In this document: piece after piece, positions 8,066 to 19,533 of the stretch
How positions within the stretch are numbered: the first letter of the stretch is position 1
Layout: every line of letters starts with the position of its first letter
Origin: Sinohyriopsis cumingii
Taxonomy: Eukaryota; Mollusca; Bivalvia; Unionida; Unionidae
Direction: 5' to 3'
Assembly: GCA_028554795.2 (NCBI GenBank)
Contig: CM068827.1
Span: forward strand, 78,453,677-78,517,676
DNA: 64,000 nucleotides
The notes under the pieces: generated by a model
Seen by the model: only the letters and a program-made list of their open reading frames with translations
What the model was told of the DNA's origin: nothing
The model's database searches: none
Made by a program: the position numbers and the translations under genes

Positions 8066-9911
8066 GAGATGTCACTTACTATAATTATAGCAACTGTGGT
8101 ACTCTCTTACGGCACTAGTGTTTGGCATGTGATACACTTTCATCAATAAAGGTTTTGTTGAGTTTGTACAAATAGACGATTGTATTGAACGCCCCATCAC
8201 GACTGTAAACATGCGACACACATTAAGCTTAGTGCCGATGAGTCATGACCTTAGACAATAAACACTTATTAATGGAGTCGTCTTTAAGAAGTTCAAGTAT
8301 CTAACACTGCGTGAGAGGACATGATGTTACAGTCAAATCACCCATATTAAACCAACGCCCACAATTTAAAATCAGTTCAATCACAAATCAATACGTGTCG
8401 CCACAGGATGATTAGTCATTCCATCCAATTGCAGTCTGTATCAAAATCATGTGTGTGTTATATGTCCTGGAGATTCGCTAACCTGTGAAGAGCATTGCTT
8501 GCTTTTAGCAGCACGCATTTCTAACGAGAATCTTGACTGAGTTAAGCCTTTTGAATTTTGTGTAAGATTTCAAAGCATGCTGATGTCAACAATTACACTA
8601 AAAATTACATTTATTTCATTTCAGTGCAACTCTTATGAGAAATAAAAAGATAGCCTATGCTGATTTTGTATCAGTTTTCTCCAAGTTAGTTTGTCACATA
8701 AGCGATAAGCTTTTAATGTACCTGAAACTTTGTTTAAATTCCCCCCCCCCCGGAAAAAAACCAACAAAACAAACAAACTTGAAAGCAAAGTTGTCTCTTA
8801 TGGATTTACTTCACCGGCCGGATATTGATAACGGCATAAATAGGACACATACGGTTGGTTCGCTTCTCCTGATGGAATCATCCAATTTTTTTCAGATTGG
8901 TCAAATTTGATCCAGTGGTTTTAGCACACACGAAAAATGCAAAACAGCAATGGCTTATGGACGCACTGTACAGGAGACACGACATACAGCACTCGCAGGG
9001 CCATGGTATTACGTCACTTTTACTGTCAAATGAACTGATGAGACTGAGTAGCGTGAACATAAGCATTCCAGTCATTTCTAAAACAAATATATAATCCTTT
9101 AGGTCTACGGCCAGGATTCACCTTCTCTGTAGACGTGTATCACTGTCTAAGTTACGAACTGGAGTGGAACTTCAGTGTGCAAAATTAAACACGTGTCCAT
9201 AAATCGCACGGATCACCTTACAATATATTCCTGCATTTAAAACTGACCATTCCATGAACTTAAATTATACAGTATATTGCACACACGCAAGCACCCAAAG
9301 AAACAACCTAGTGACAAATCGTTGCAACGATAAAGTCCTAATATAATCCCAATGTATGTAAACGAAAAAGGCAATAAGTAAACAAAGCCAAACAATGTCG
9401 TCAAAATGGATACGCTTTCTAATACAAATGATTTCTGACGACGAAGTCACTTAAGCATGGTTTATTTACGTTTATACGTCATGGAACGTTTACCACTAGA
9501 TTAGCTTATAATCAATTAAACAGCACTGGTATGGCCTTCTTGTTAGTTAGACCAGGTGAATTCATGTTTGTTAAAGATTTTTATATTTCTTTTGCTTCAG
9601 TGATGAATCAAACCTCAATAAACAGCCATTTTTATTTCATGACTAAATGGCCATCACAAATATAATATTACCATTTATTTATATGATCTTTATATTATCA
9701 TAGGATAAGCATATGCAACTCTACAATAATAGCATCTGAAATTTGAATGAACAATTCCAAAGGATGGAACCCGTGTAAATCCAATGTTTACAAATACAGG
9801 AAACAATGCTCTAGTCCATATGTTAAAATTCAGCGTATATCTGGTGTTGTGAAGGGTAAGGGATAAAGCCAATGGCAGCAAAAGTCGACAATGCCACAGT
9901 GAGAAACCTAC

Positions 9912-10130
9912 TTTCTTGGACAGAATAACCCCGGCACCTCCTCCTAGATCATACTCGTCTCCATCCGAGGCCCGTTTTCTTGCTTTGGATGCAGACCCTT
10001 TCCCCTTGATGACGATAACAAAATCTATGTACACGCCTTGTTCATCTGTGTTTCCTTTTCTGCAGGTGACACCAGCTGATCCACAGAAGTTCCAGCCCTT
10101 TATCTCCGTGCTGAACTTCACGTTTCCAGC
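9912..10130 (-). CDS. SAARP-like secreted protein, exon 2
   Basis: The 219-base exon (73 codons) has acceptor TTTTTCAAG before GCTGGAAACG and donor AAGAAA before GTAGGT, both phase 0. It encodes GNVKFSTEIKGWNFCGS, then an acidic/basic segment (KARKRASDGDEYDLGGG). Two cysteines (FCGSAGVTC) probably pair. The segment order fits the central region of SAARP-family proteins. The frame continues past the donor into sequence without family character, which supports the splice site. Confidence 0.75.
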
Positions 10131-10712
10131 CTTGAAAAAGAAGATCACCAAAGAAAGGAACTCAGAAAATTTCTCAAATCCTTCAGTTTGCTATGTGATT
10201 TCTTGACTGGTTCCTATCTTTAATAGCTTTGCACATCAACTAATTGCAGGCTTAATTTCTTAGATAAAACGTCCCACCAAGCCATTCGTCTTGTGATACA
10301 GATAACGAGTTTCAAATACAAATATCCATATGTCTTCGTAAAAAAATGTATTTTTTCATTATAATATTATTTGCATTCGCCTGACTCGGGACAACACTAA
10401 ACTCGTAAAACAAAGTATATTCTGGCATTAGTTAACTTTTTCCCTCATACTCCTTTTTCTTATTATCAATTTCTATTTCCACGTTCTAACAAAGAAATAT
10501 TATATAGCTAGCAGGACGAGTTAGAAGAACACTTTTTCAAGCTTAATCCGAATGGCCATATCAGTACATCACATACGTTTACAATCATGGTTACTTGAAG
10601 TTACGGAACCTTTTATCAACTTTTGCAGCATATAAATAAAAAGTCTCAAGTGCGCAAAAATATGTGAAGAAAATGTACACGATGTTGTATGCACGATGTA
10701 TAACATTCTTAC

Positions 10713-11144
10713 CTTGACGTTTGTACTTTCGTTGGCGACTGTTATGTTGCCATCCTCTGTAAATATATAAACACTTGTCAATAGGTAGGCATTGACTGTT
10801 GTGAGACTGGCAGTGAAGTTAAACATCTTGGCACTGATGTTTTGGAACTCTACATTGTCTAAGCTGCTGAAAGAGAAAGACTGGCTCGCAAATGTGTTGA
10901 AGCTATGTTTCGAGGCTCCACTCTTTCCAACCTCGTTTCCGCTAGAGTCTTTCTCCTTTATTTCGTCGAACTCTATTTGCACAGAATTCGGATCTTCGGA
11001 TGAATTTTGTCTGTTCCCCACCATTATTTTTCCAGAATGTCCCAGAACCTTGACGTAGATGCCGTTGCTATCCACTTCTTGGTCGGCGAAGACAAAAGTA
11101 ATGGCAATCAGCAGCAGAACGACACAGCCACCGTGGACGATCAT
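10713..11144 (-). CDS. SAARP-like (skeletal aspartic acid-rich protein family) secreted protein, exon 1
   Basis: The first coding exon is 432 bases (144 codons), from ATG at 11144 to donor AAG before GTAAGAATG at 10713/10712, phase 0. Residues 1-20 are a classical signal peptide (MIVHGGCVVLLLIAITFVFA), after which the mature protein starts near DQEVD. The body contains KHSFNTFASQSFSFSSLDN, strongly reminiscent of the coral SAARP/CARP-type acidic matrix proteins that are also found in molluscs. Sequons NSS, NIS, NFT, NIT and NES predict heavy N-glycosylation. Joined to exons 2 and 3 the product is about 293 residues, all junctions phase 0. The likely role is an extracellular, probably GPI-anchored matrix protein with Ca-binding acidic patches; that role is inferred from the family. 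No frameshift is seen. Confidence 0.78.
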
Positions 11145-11232
11145 GTTGAGTTTCTAGATCCGTGTCAAATTTCAGTCAGCAGGAATCTCGTGTCTAACAA
11201 AGGTAATCAAAACGGATGTTTCAATACCTCGA

Positions 11233-11263
<31 letters not shown>

Positions 11264-11299
11264 TGTATGTATGTATGTATGTATGTATGTATGTATGTA

Positions 11300-11334
<35 letters not shown>

Positions 11335-11339
11335 ATGTA

Positions 11340-11370
<31 letters not shown>

Positions 11371-13308
11371 ATGTATGTATGTCTAGTCCTTCAGAAAAAA
11401 TAATAATTTAAGAGTGAAATCTGAAAAAGATAAGTTTATATAGGTAATCTATACGTTTAACACACATGTATGTGTAGAAGCAACCAATATGCAAAAGTTT
11501 CCATATTTGTTTATAGTTAACAATATGAATCTTTATATGGAATACTCTTTACAATGAAAATTAAACTTAAAGAAGTTTCCTTTGAAGCTGAAGAATGCGA
11601 TAGCAAATAATAAAAATGCATATAAACCAAAATTAAAAAGAGACAGCAAGACGAGCACATTACTGCACTCTTGGCATGGAGCACGAAGCAGATGTGCAAA
11701 AGAAGAGTGTATATATGTACAGACGTATCTCAGTACCTCTTAAGGCCCAATGTTAACGGTACCACTTACGGTCTGATGTTAACGGTTCCGTTCACGGCCC
11801 GATGTTAAAGGTCAGCCACAATAATATACCATTATGGAATCTCTCTTTACAAATACGTTTCGATTTATCCTTACGATTCAAAACTCAAATGTTCACCCAC
11901 ACACTCAAAATTATGATGTATAATTAAACTTTAGAACTTTCCGATCAATTCTGAGTTTAATATGTGATTTTTTTTTAAAACATCGTGTGGCCTCATTGTA
12001 TATTGTACGGTGTTTAGCATCAGAATAGTATGTGCATCGTGTGAAATACGGAGAGAGAGAGAGTGACGTTGCACGTTAAAACTCGATAGAAACAAGTGTT
12101 TACATCCATGTAACTATTGCGTTCCTTTTGTTCTTGCCTTTTATATACACACTCTCCTGTATGTGATAATAATAATTTCCAATCGTGTTTTGTGCGAAAC
12201 GGCAAAGTGCGACTTTTCTGTTATTTAAGTAGAAGTTCTTCTTTGGAGAACAGAGTACTATTCGCTATATTTGATGAGTTCACTATCTGAATCACATAAG
12301 ACATCCGGCTAGATGTTCCCGCAAGAGGGCGTTATCATCAGACCCAAAGGCACCGGATGTGTGGCGTGGATGTGAGCGAAGATTAAGGATTCTTACATGC
12401 AGAACTAAAAGATGAGGAAAACTTCAGAAGTAACTTAACACGGATATTTCACATTAATGATGGCCACAACATTCGTTACCTGCATTTTGTGTCTATTTGT
12501 ACAATCAGCAACAAATACATACGTACTTACGATCCCACTTACTTATCAATCGACAATTAAACAGATCGGTATTACACAACCTCGAAAAGAAAATTCAGCT
12601 GTAACTGTAAAATTGCGCTGTAATTATAGTGAACTAGTTATAACCAAATGAGTATTATAAAACGAACTTTACATGATTTACAACATCTTAGTCCTTTACA
12701 ACCCACATTCCATCCACATCGACAATTCGGAGGTTAAGTAAGGCACTTAACACACCTTGAGAGCTTACCTTACCACGTCACAAACTGATGAAATAAAAGG
12801 TCGGCAAGATGTATCAAAGTCGGTAAGGAGCAAAATGATCAATATATTAAAGAGACATACTGTTGATTTTATACTTAATTATCACTTTGTTTGGTCACAT
12901 CACAGGTAAATGTGAGACAAATCAACGCTTCCATGGCAACTGCAAAATATTCCCTTTATAACATCTGAATTTGCTCTTTTTGGTTTTAATGACACTTTTA
13001 ACAAGTTAGTGGCTTTACGTTGCAGAGGAAATGGAAATTGAGTGTCTTCCCATGATCAACGAGTCCGACCCACCCCCCACCCCCCGTTCGATGGCAGGGA
13101 TAGTTTCGTAAATGAGCCCTTGTCACATTTTGATTTGACTTTTTCAGCTATTATTGCCTAATGATTAAAGATATGGATATATTTGTGAACAGGTGATTTG
13201 GGTTTGTTTTGTTCTTGAAACTGATGTGAGGCATGTATGCCTCCCACAGTAACTTCGCACTATGTCAACAGGAAAATACCAATAATCGGACAGGAAGCAA
13301 AACTTCTC

Positions 13309-13358
<50 letters not shown>

Positions 13359-14049
13359 TTATTTTTCCCTTTAAATACTAGATGCACATACACTGTCAAC
13401 TCAGTTCGTTTATATCCATGTTGATGTGTTATCGACCGGTTTTAATGACAAGTTACAACTGGATTCAAGTCAAGCGTGACATGCAGTGAAGATGAGCTTC
13501 ACTGCACAAGAAAAAAGTCGCTCAGGGTGAAAAATACATAGAACCGTGGTCTCTTAAATATTGCAAGAAATAAAATCGGGCACGGTATTTCCACCCTTAT
13601 ATACATGCTCATAAGTCTGCCTGAATATAGGAATTTGAATAGTCAATAAATGAGCAGATCAAAATAAAACACGATGAGGTCTTTACAAACTTCTGAGATC
13701 AGAAGCATACTATTTCACGTTAAAAGTAAAGACAAAGCATTCCCATTATTTAGCAGCCTTTTCATTTCATAAAGATGATTTTCAGTCTAGTTTTGTAACC
13801 GTGAGATATAATCAATATAGGGTTTTAGTCTTTTTTTCCACTATATACTTTCTGTATCGTAGTTCATATATGTAATGTAAAAAATAGATTTCTTCCATTG
13901 AAGAAAGTCTAATGCTGATGCGTTGTGAACTTGTTTTGTCACTGAAACCACACTGCAACTAAAGCATCTGCTGTTATTGTGCTTTTGTCCACATTAAATT
14001 AATGGTTATCTCATCCCAAGGAAATGGGATCTCTCTCTCTCTCTCTCTG
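11145..14049. other. 5' flank and intergenic, with microsatellites
   Basis: A long (GTAT)n/(GT)n array lies at about 11237-11382 just upstream of the SAARP-like start and could influence its expression. A (CT)n(CA)n tract lies at about 13314-13360. A short (GA)n is near 12052. No coding sequence was recognised. Confidence 0.6.
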
Positions 14050-14432
14050 ATTTAGATTTTTAACAATTTGAGTCATATCGCTATGACGTATGTAGTGTGA
14101 CAGTCTATAGTGATGACTACTGCTCGGACACCATGCATCAGATATTTAGCAACATGTCCCACCCAGTTATATAATCATGACACCAGACCGACCAGTGCTA
14201 ACACTACCTCTCAATGCTGAGCACAAAGCGAGGCAGCTGCTAGTTCCAATGTTAGAAGTCTTTGAGAAAACTCAGATGGGGTTCGAACCCACGACCTCCC
14301 CTATCCGAAGCGGACACTCTAACCACTTAGATCACCGAAGTGGTTGAAATGAAAGCTAAGTGCGACCTCCCGCATCCGAAGCGGACATTCTAGCCAGTTC
14401 GGTCACCGGAGCGGTTGAAATGGGAGCTAAGT
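14050..14432 (-). mobile_element. tRNA-derived SINE (family A), with tandemly duplicated head
   Basis: Read on the minus strand, this copy has a tRNA-like head with B-box GGTTCGAACCC-type sequence (about 14281), a body with the tgatgtctagcac-type region, and a tail ending in gttaaaaatctaaatc. The head is present twice in tandem: about 14290-14362 and about 14362-14432 share gcatccgaagcggac and ccggagcggttgaaat. Confidence 0.75.
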
Positions 14433-15734
14433 GCCTTTCCCAGAACACACATGGCATTCGACCTTTGATGGCCAGGGCGGATGCAGAACCCACGACTCAT
14501 GGATATAGAGTCTTTTCTAACCGAGCTAGTAAGTTTCCAAGAGATAAGAACATTCTTTGCCATTATTACTACTGATACAACATGATTAATAATAAAAAGA
14601 CCAGTGTCGTGTTCATAATTGGACTCAATTCATAACATCTCACGTTTTACTGACTTCACGTCCAGCCAATCAGTTGTCAGGATTTTCGAGTTTTTGGAGC
14701 ATGGAGATGGTCTTTTGATGACTGGGTCTAATTTCGTTAGTAAAATTAATGGAACAGAAGAAGGTGCACATTTCTTAGTGACACTCTTAGTTAATGAGAA
14801 AGTTGATGAAGGATTTGGTGAAAATAGCGCATCCCAGTATCAAACGTATCCCACACAATTTGGGTTTCTGTAAAACGAAATTGTAAACTGAATGTGTGCT
14901 CTCAAGCATTAAACAGTAATGATATCGCTCTAATCCTCATCTGATGTGCTCATGTTCACCTTTCTTATCTCGCCCCAATTAGGCTTCTTTTCGTAATATA
15001 ATGAAGAAACAACTGATAAATTCCATTAAACATCAGCACTAAGAAAATCTTTGTCAAATCTTTGATAAAATCTTTCAGAGAGAAAATTTCATTTGCATTA
15101 CTGCGAAATAAAAATTCGATTTATATAGGGAAAAGCGTGAGCCAGCAGACGAGGTGCTTGAAAGACTGATGCCTCTGTGTATGGCAAGGGGACAAAGCGT
15201 CTGTATTTTAAGCGTTTCGAGGGCATTCTTTCAACCATCTGACTATTAAAAAAAACTTAATCAAAGAAACATTTGGATCTGTTGCTGTCATTTTAATAGC
15301 GAGATATGAGAGGCCGCCATCTTCTTTCCCACTCTGGATTTGCCCCTTCTATTTTATGTCAGCATCTAAACCATGACAATTTTCTTTTTCTAAAACGTAG
15401 TTTCAAATTGAGTTACTATGAGCTGAAACGTTCCTTTGAGAGCGGGACTAAATGGAAACAATTAATCTGGTTTGTTGAGATTTAAATCTGGCCTACACTT
15501 GATGAACTAGATATCTTTTAAAAAAAATTAATTTTTGCATGACTGAAATTTAGACCGGCATTTTAAGAATAATTAAAAAGAGGTGAATAAAATATATTTG
15601 TCAAACTATGTTACTTATTTAGTATATTGCAGTACTTCATATATTCAACATGGTTATGAAGAATTCTTATAAATATAGATCTAAACTCTGTTCTTATTAG
15701 CACATTTCCAGATTTGCTACTGCATTTAAAATGA
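14433..15734. other. Intergenic
   Basis: Open frames such as 14619-14873 (84 codons) show no recognisable domain or splice context. Nothing else is supported. Confidence 0.5.
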
Positions 15735-16066
15735 CTGCTCCGGTGGCCTAGTGGTTAGAGCGGCCGCCTCGGATGCAGGAGGTCGCGGGTTCTATCCCTG
15801 GCAGAGTCATACGTCATACCAAAGACTTACAAATATGGTACTAACAGCTGACTCGCTTGGCGCTCAGCAACATTTAGTTAGTGTTAGGACTGGTCGACCT
15901 GGTGTCAGGATAATGTGACTGGGTGGGACATCATGCTACATGTTTGCGACATGATGCTCCAGTACTAGGCATCACTATGAACTGCCACACTGCAGACACT
16001 GAAGTGATGTGACTGAAACATTGTTAAAGCTACGTTAAAAATCCAAATCACACACACACTCATTGA
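15735..16066 (+). mobile_element. tRNA-derived SINE (family A), full-length reference copy
   Basis: The head carries A-box GTGGCCTAGTGGTTAGAG and B-box GGTTCTATCCC. The body runs through gtgttaggactggtcgacct, and the tail is gctacgttaaaaatccaaat followed by (CA)n. The flanks tgcatttaaaatgact and tcattgaaaatgcta may be a degenerate target duplication. This copy is the best local reference for the family. Confidence 0.85.
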
Positions 16067-18085
16067 AAATGCTATGAGTGTTAATCATGCAAAAACAAAT
16101 TGCATATATAACATTTGCCTAAAAGGATCAAGAAACTTCCTATCATCATTGTAATACATTTTTATTCAATGGTGTGTTTTCGGTCGGCTGATTTATGATC
16201 GTCATGAGATAATGTGGATATGATTCAAGCGTTATAAGCCACGGCGATGAAGCAGTTACTTTAAATATAGCACGAATACGCTCGTCAGCTCTGGTATTTT
16301 AAATATTGTATGACATTAAAAGCAAGAATGGTGTCTCCACCCTTGTTTATAGCACACGTCTGCAATAAACAAGTCATATAACGACGAGAGTTTGTTTAAC
16401 TTTGTTTATTAAGCTCTAATTTATTTTGATAAATGAAAACGTGTTTGACGTTTGATTTTGTTACTATATGGCCTTCATTCGACGTATAATGTATTAAATC
16501 CATGTTCATTGCATTATTATTTTTTAATTTTTTTTTTGGGTTTTTTTTTTGGGTGGGGGGAATAAATCGATATAATCCAATTGCAGATAATGGTTAAGCT
16601 ATATACAATGTCATGAACCAGTCACTGTTCATTGGCTGACGTCAATCCAAGTTTACTTCAAAACGGTCTCTTTCGTATGTATCGTTATAACTCCGAGTTG
16701 ATGTGAACGAGACTCTCTTACATCAACTTACGTCAATCAGAGGTTGCATATGAAAGTCCCCTTCATTTTGACCAACGGAATTCAGCGGTTAATATAAATC
16801 AGATTGCATCACATTAACTAACGTAAATCAGAAGTAAATGTGAACCAGTCTCCAACATACTGATAGACGATAATCAGGGGTTAATACAACAAGCCTTATT
16901 GCAAATGTTAGAAAATGTTTGTATTTTGCTTTGAAACTAAGATGAACTGTTAAAAAGTATCAATATCAATTAAATATAAAAGGCCATGTTTCTAATATTC
17001 AAATAAATTGGGCAGAGGAATAGATTCCTAACTAGAAGAAGTCTTATTGAAGGCGATTGCAAGCGTCAGTAGAGTTTATCTTTGCACTGAACAAAGATTG
17101 GATGGCACTGTTCTTGAAAAGTTCCCCATAGATCTTGTTAAATTTGTCACATTCTAGTTAAAATGTCTGAATATGTTAGAGATATTATTTACTTGAGGGA
17201 CTGGAATTTGAAATCAAGCATTGTCTCTATGATGGTATGTTCAGAAAATAAAATGTTCCGCCCCTTGATGCAGTGCTTCATAAATTTAAACTCCGTCAAC
17301 CAGGAGTTGCAAACTTTAGGCTTAGGTTTGCTGGGCTTGCTAGCTTCGTTGGTGATTTATCCTGTCCTGAATAACAGATGCGTTTTGACAGATTGTCTTG
17401 AGAAAAAAAAATGAACCACAGTACTTCTTTTAGCGTAAAGTCTGTCTTTAAAGAAAAGTTGCCATTTTATAATCTGTGCAAGAGTGCTTGTTTATCTCTG
17501 AGTATTTTAATCACGTCTTTGACAATCAGAATAAAACCACTAGTGCGTGATACGATTCTATAAGTATTAAGCACGAATGTTTACCATCTGTACAGTTAAC
17601 ATACATATACGGTGGTGTATAAATAATTCTCTCCTCCTCTCCGCCCCGGACAGAGGAGTGAAAATCGTGTTTTAGAAGCACGACCGTGTCGCGAATTTTG
17701 TGCGTGAAAAATTGTCTTTTTCGCTTAGCAGGTTGTATCACGCAATTTATGAGTCTGTATGTTTTTATCATCTTCCCTTCTTCCTACACGATAAAGCACA
17801 GTGTAAAAAAGAAATTGCCTTTTTCATCGGCCGATCGTGTAAGGGTACATAACAATTACACTAACTCCTCAGCTTCGGACTGACAAAATCGATGGCTATT
17901 TAATGGGTTATACCGCTTTAGTTATACAGATTATTCTTCTAGATCTTAGAATATTAATATTAGCTATCAGACACACGAACACACACACACACACACACAC
18001 TTTCTCTATCTCACTCTGAATCTTAATTTGCTTTCTAAGCAGTAAACTCATTTAGAGCTCTAGTGTTCACAATACATTCACAGCT

Positions 18086-18129
<44 letters not shown>

Positions 18130-19283
18130 ACGTGTACATTGAAATAAGTGGCATTAAGTCATATAAATTTTTCGTACGTCACTGTGCGTCATATTACAAC
18201 GTCATAGACAAATGCAAGGAGCTTAGATTTGTGTCGCAAAATGAATCTCAAACTTGTGTTCATTTTCCATAAAATTCATGAAGCTCTTTGAATTGTACAT
18301 TATTAGACATGATACTAATTTGTCATTTTCACTGTTCACGGTGTTTTCTTAGAGATGTAAATCTATATCCGGTCAGTAGTAAACATGCTGATTTTGTTTT
18401 TGCTTTTTCACTCTCTGGGTTATGTCAATTGTTTTACGAAATCGGTCAAGGTTTCTTGAAAATATCTTCACATGAAATCATATTCAAACAATCTAAAGAG
18501 AGGTAGTTACTGTAAGTGATGCGGTCGAGATGTTGCACGGTTCGTTACTTACATGGCGTGGAAAGACATCGAGTCACACATATCTCCTTTGGTACACTGC
18601 CTCGATATTAATATAATATATGTTGCAGTTCGCACCGAGACAAGGAAATCCCAGTCCAGTGGTTACGTTATTTGTTTCCACATTGTCTGTACTCGGGATA
18701 CGGTAGTCTCACCCTTATTGCAATGTGTTAGCAAGCTTGACTCGTTGTACTTCAGTCTCACCAAAAGTACAAAACCATACTCCTTGATTATATTATGCCA
18801 GTTACATAACATGCGCGGTAAATATGATGCGGTGGATGATTCAGTGAATGCTACAGGTATTGTGTGTGAGGAAGTTATTGGGTGTTGATAACCACATGGA
18901 GAATCTAATTTATTTCCTGTCACGTAACATGATGTCAAATTACGACTATCATGACGCAACAGTAAATAAACACAAGTCATTTCATACAATATAAAATTTA
19001 TGTACAATTCAGTTCAGTGATTAAAATACTCATTAAAAAACTTTTCCGATGAACATCCTCCTCTTTTAATTATCTCGAAAACATCTATAATTAGGTCGTC
19101 TTCTTTTAATAATTTTAACTGAACGTTGGATTCGTCTTTGTATATTCGTTGTGCCGATTAGGTATCATTTGATCGTAAAGCTCTCTCGGGTGTTTTCCCT
19201 AGCGAAAAGTCCCCTCGCTTGTTTCTGTCTTTTTATTTATTTACTTTATTATCTATATCGTTCCCTTGTTGGCTCTCCACTTT
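16067..19283. other. Intergenic, including a divergent relic of the duplicated 31-kb segment
   Basis: About 16210-16510 resembles 31236-31690 (gattcaa...ggcgatgaa, aatattgtatg, ataatgtatt...aaatccat) and is an older copy of part of the 30-33/37-42 kb segment. A (CT)n(CA)n tract lies at about 18087-18131. ORFs at 17163-17414 and 18553-18888 have no recognisable features. Confidence 0.5.
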
Positions 19284-19533
19284 AGCAAAGACTTATAAAA
19301 ATGGTACTAGCAGCTGCCTCGCTAGGCGCTCAGCATTAAGAATGAAGAGGTTAGTGTATGGACTGGTTGGCCTTCCATTAGGATAATGTGACTTGGTGGG
19401 ACATAATGCTACATGTATGCGGCAAGATGCCCCAGTGCTAGACATCACTATAAACTGCCACACCACAGACATCATAGCGATATGACTGAAAAATTGTTTA
19501 AGCTACGTTAAAAATCCTAATCACTCACACAAA
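19284..19533 (+). mobile_element. SINE family A, 5'-truncated
   Basis: Body and tail of the family (agcaaagactta... to gctacgttaaaaatcctaat), without the tRNA-like head. Confidence 0.8.

Larger units (their letters stand above)
5363..9911 (-). other. Intron 2 of the SAARP-like gene, with embedded repeats
   Basis: This stretch lies between acceptor AG at 5364-5363 and donor GT at 9911-9910. It contains a poly(C) tract near 6294, a 22-bp minisatellite (7517-7628), a hAT-type MITE (7714-8065) and a poly(C) run near 8742. No further exon with clear splice sites and family similarity was recognised; ORFs here look incidental. Confidence 0.6.

Noticed and set aside
14619..14873. 84-codon ORF as a possible exon
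   Set aside because: Reads smoothly but has no recognised domain, no clear splice sites and no neighbouring exon.
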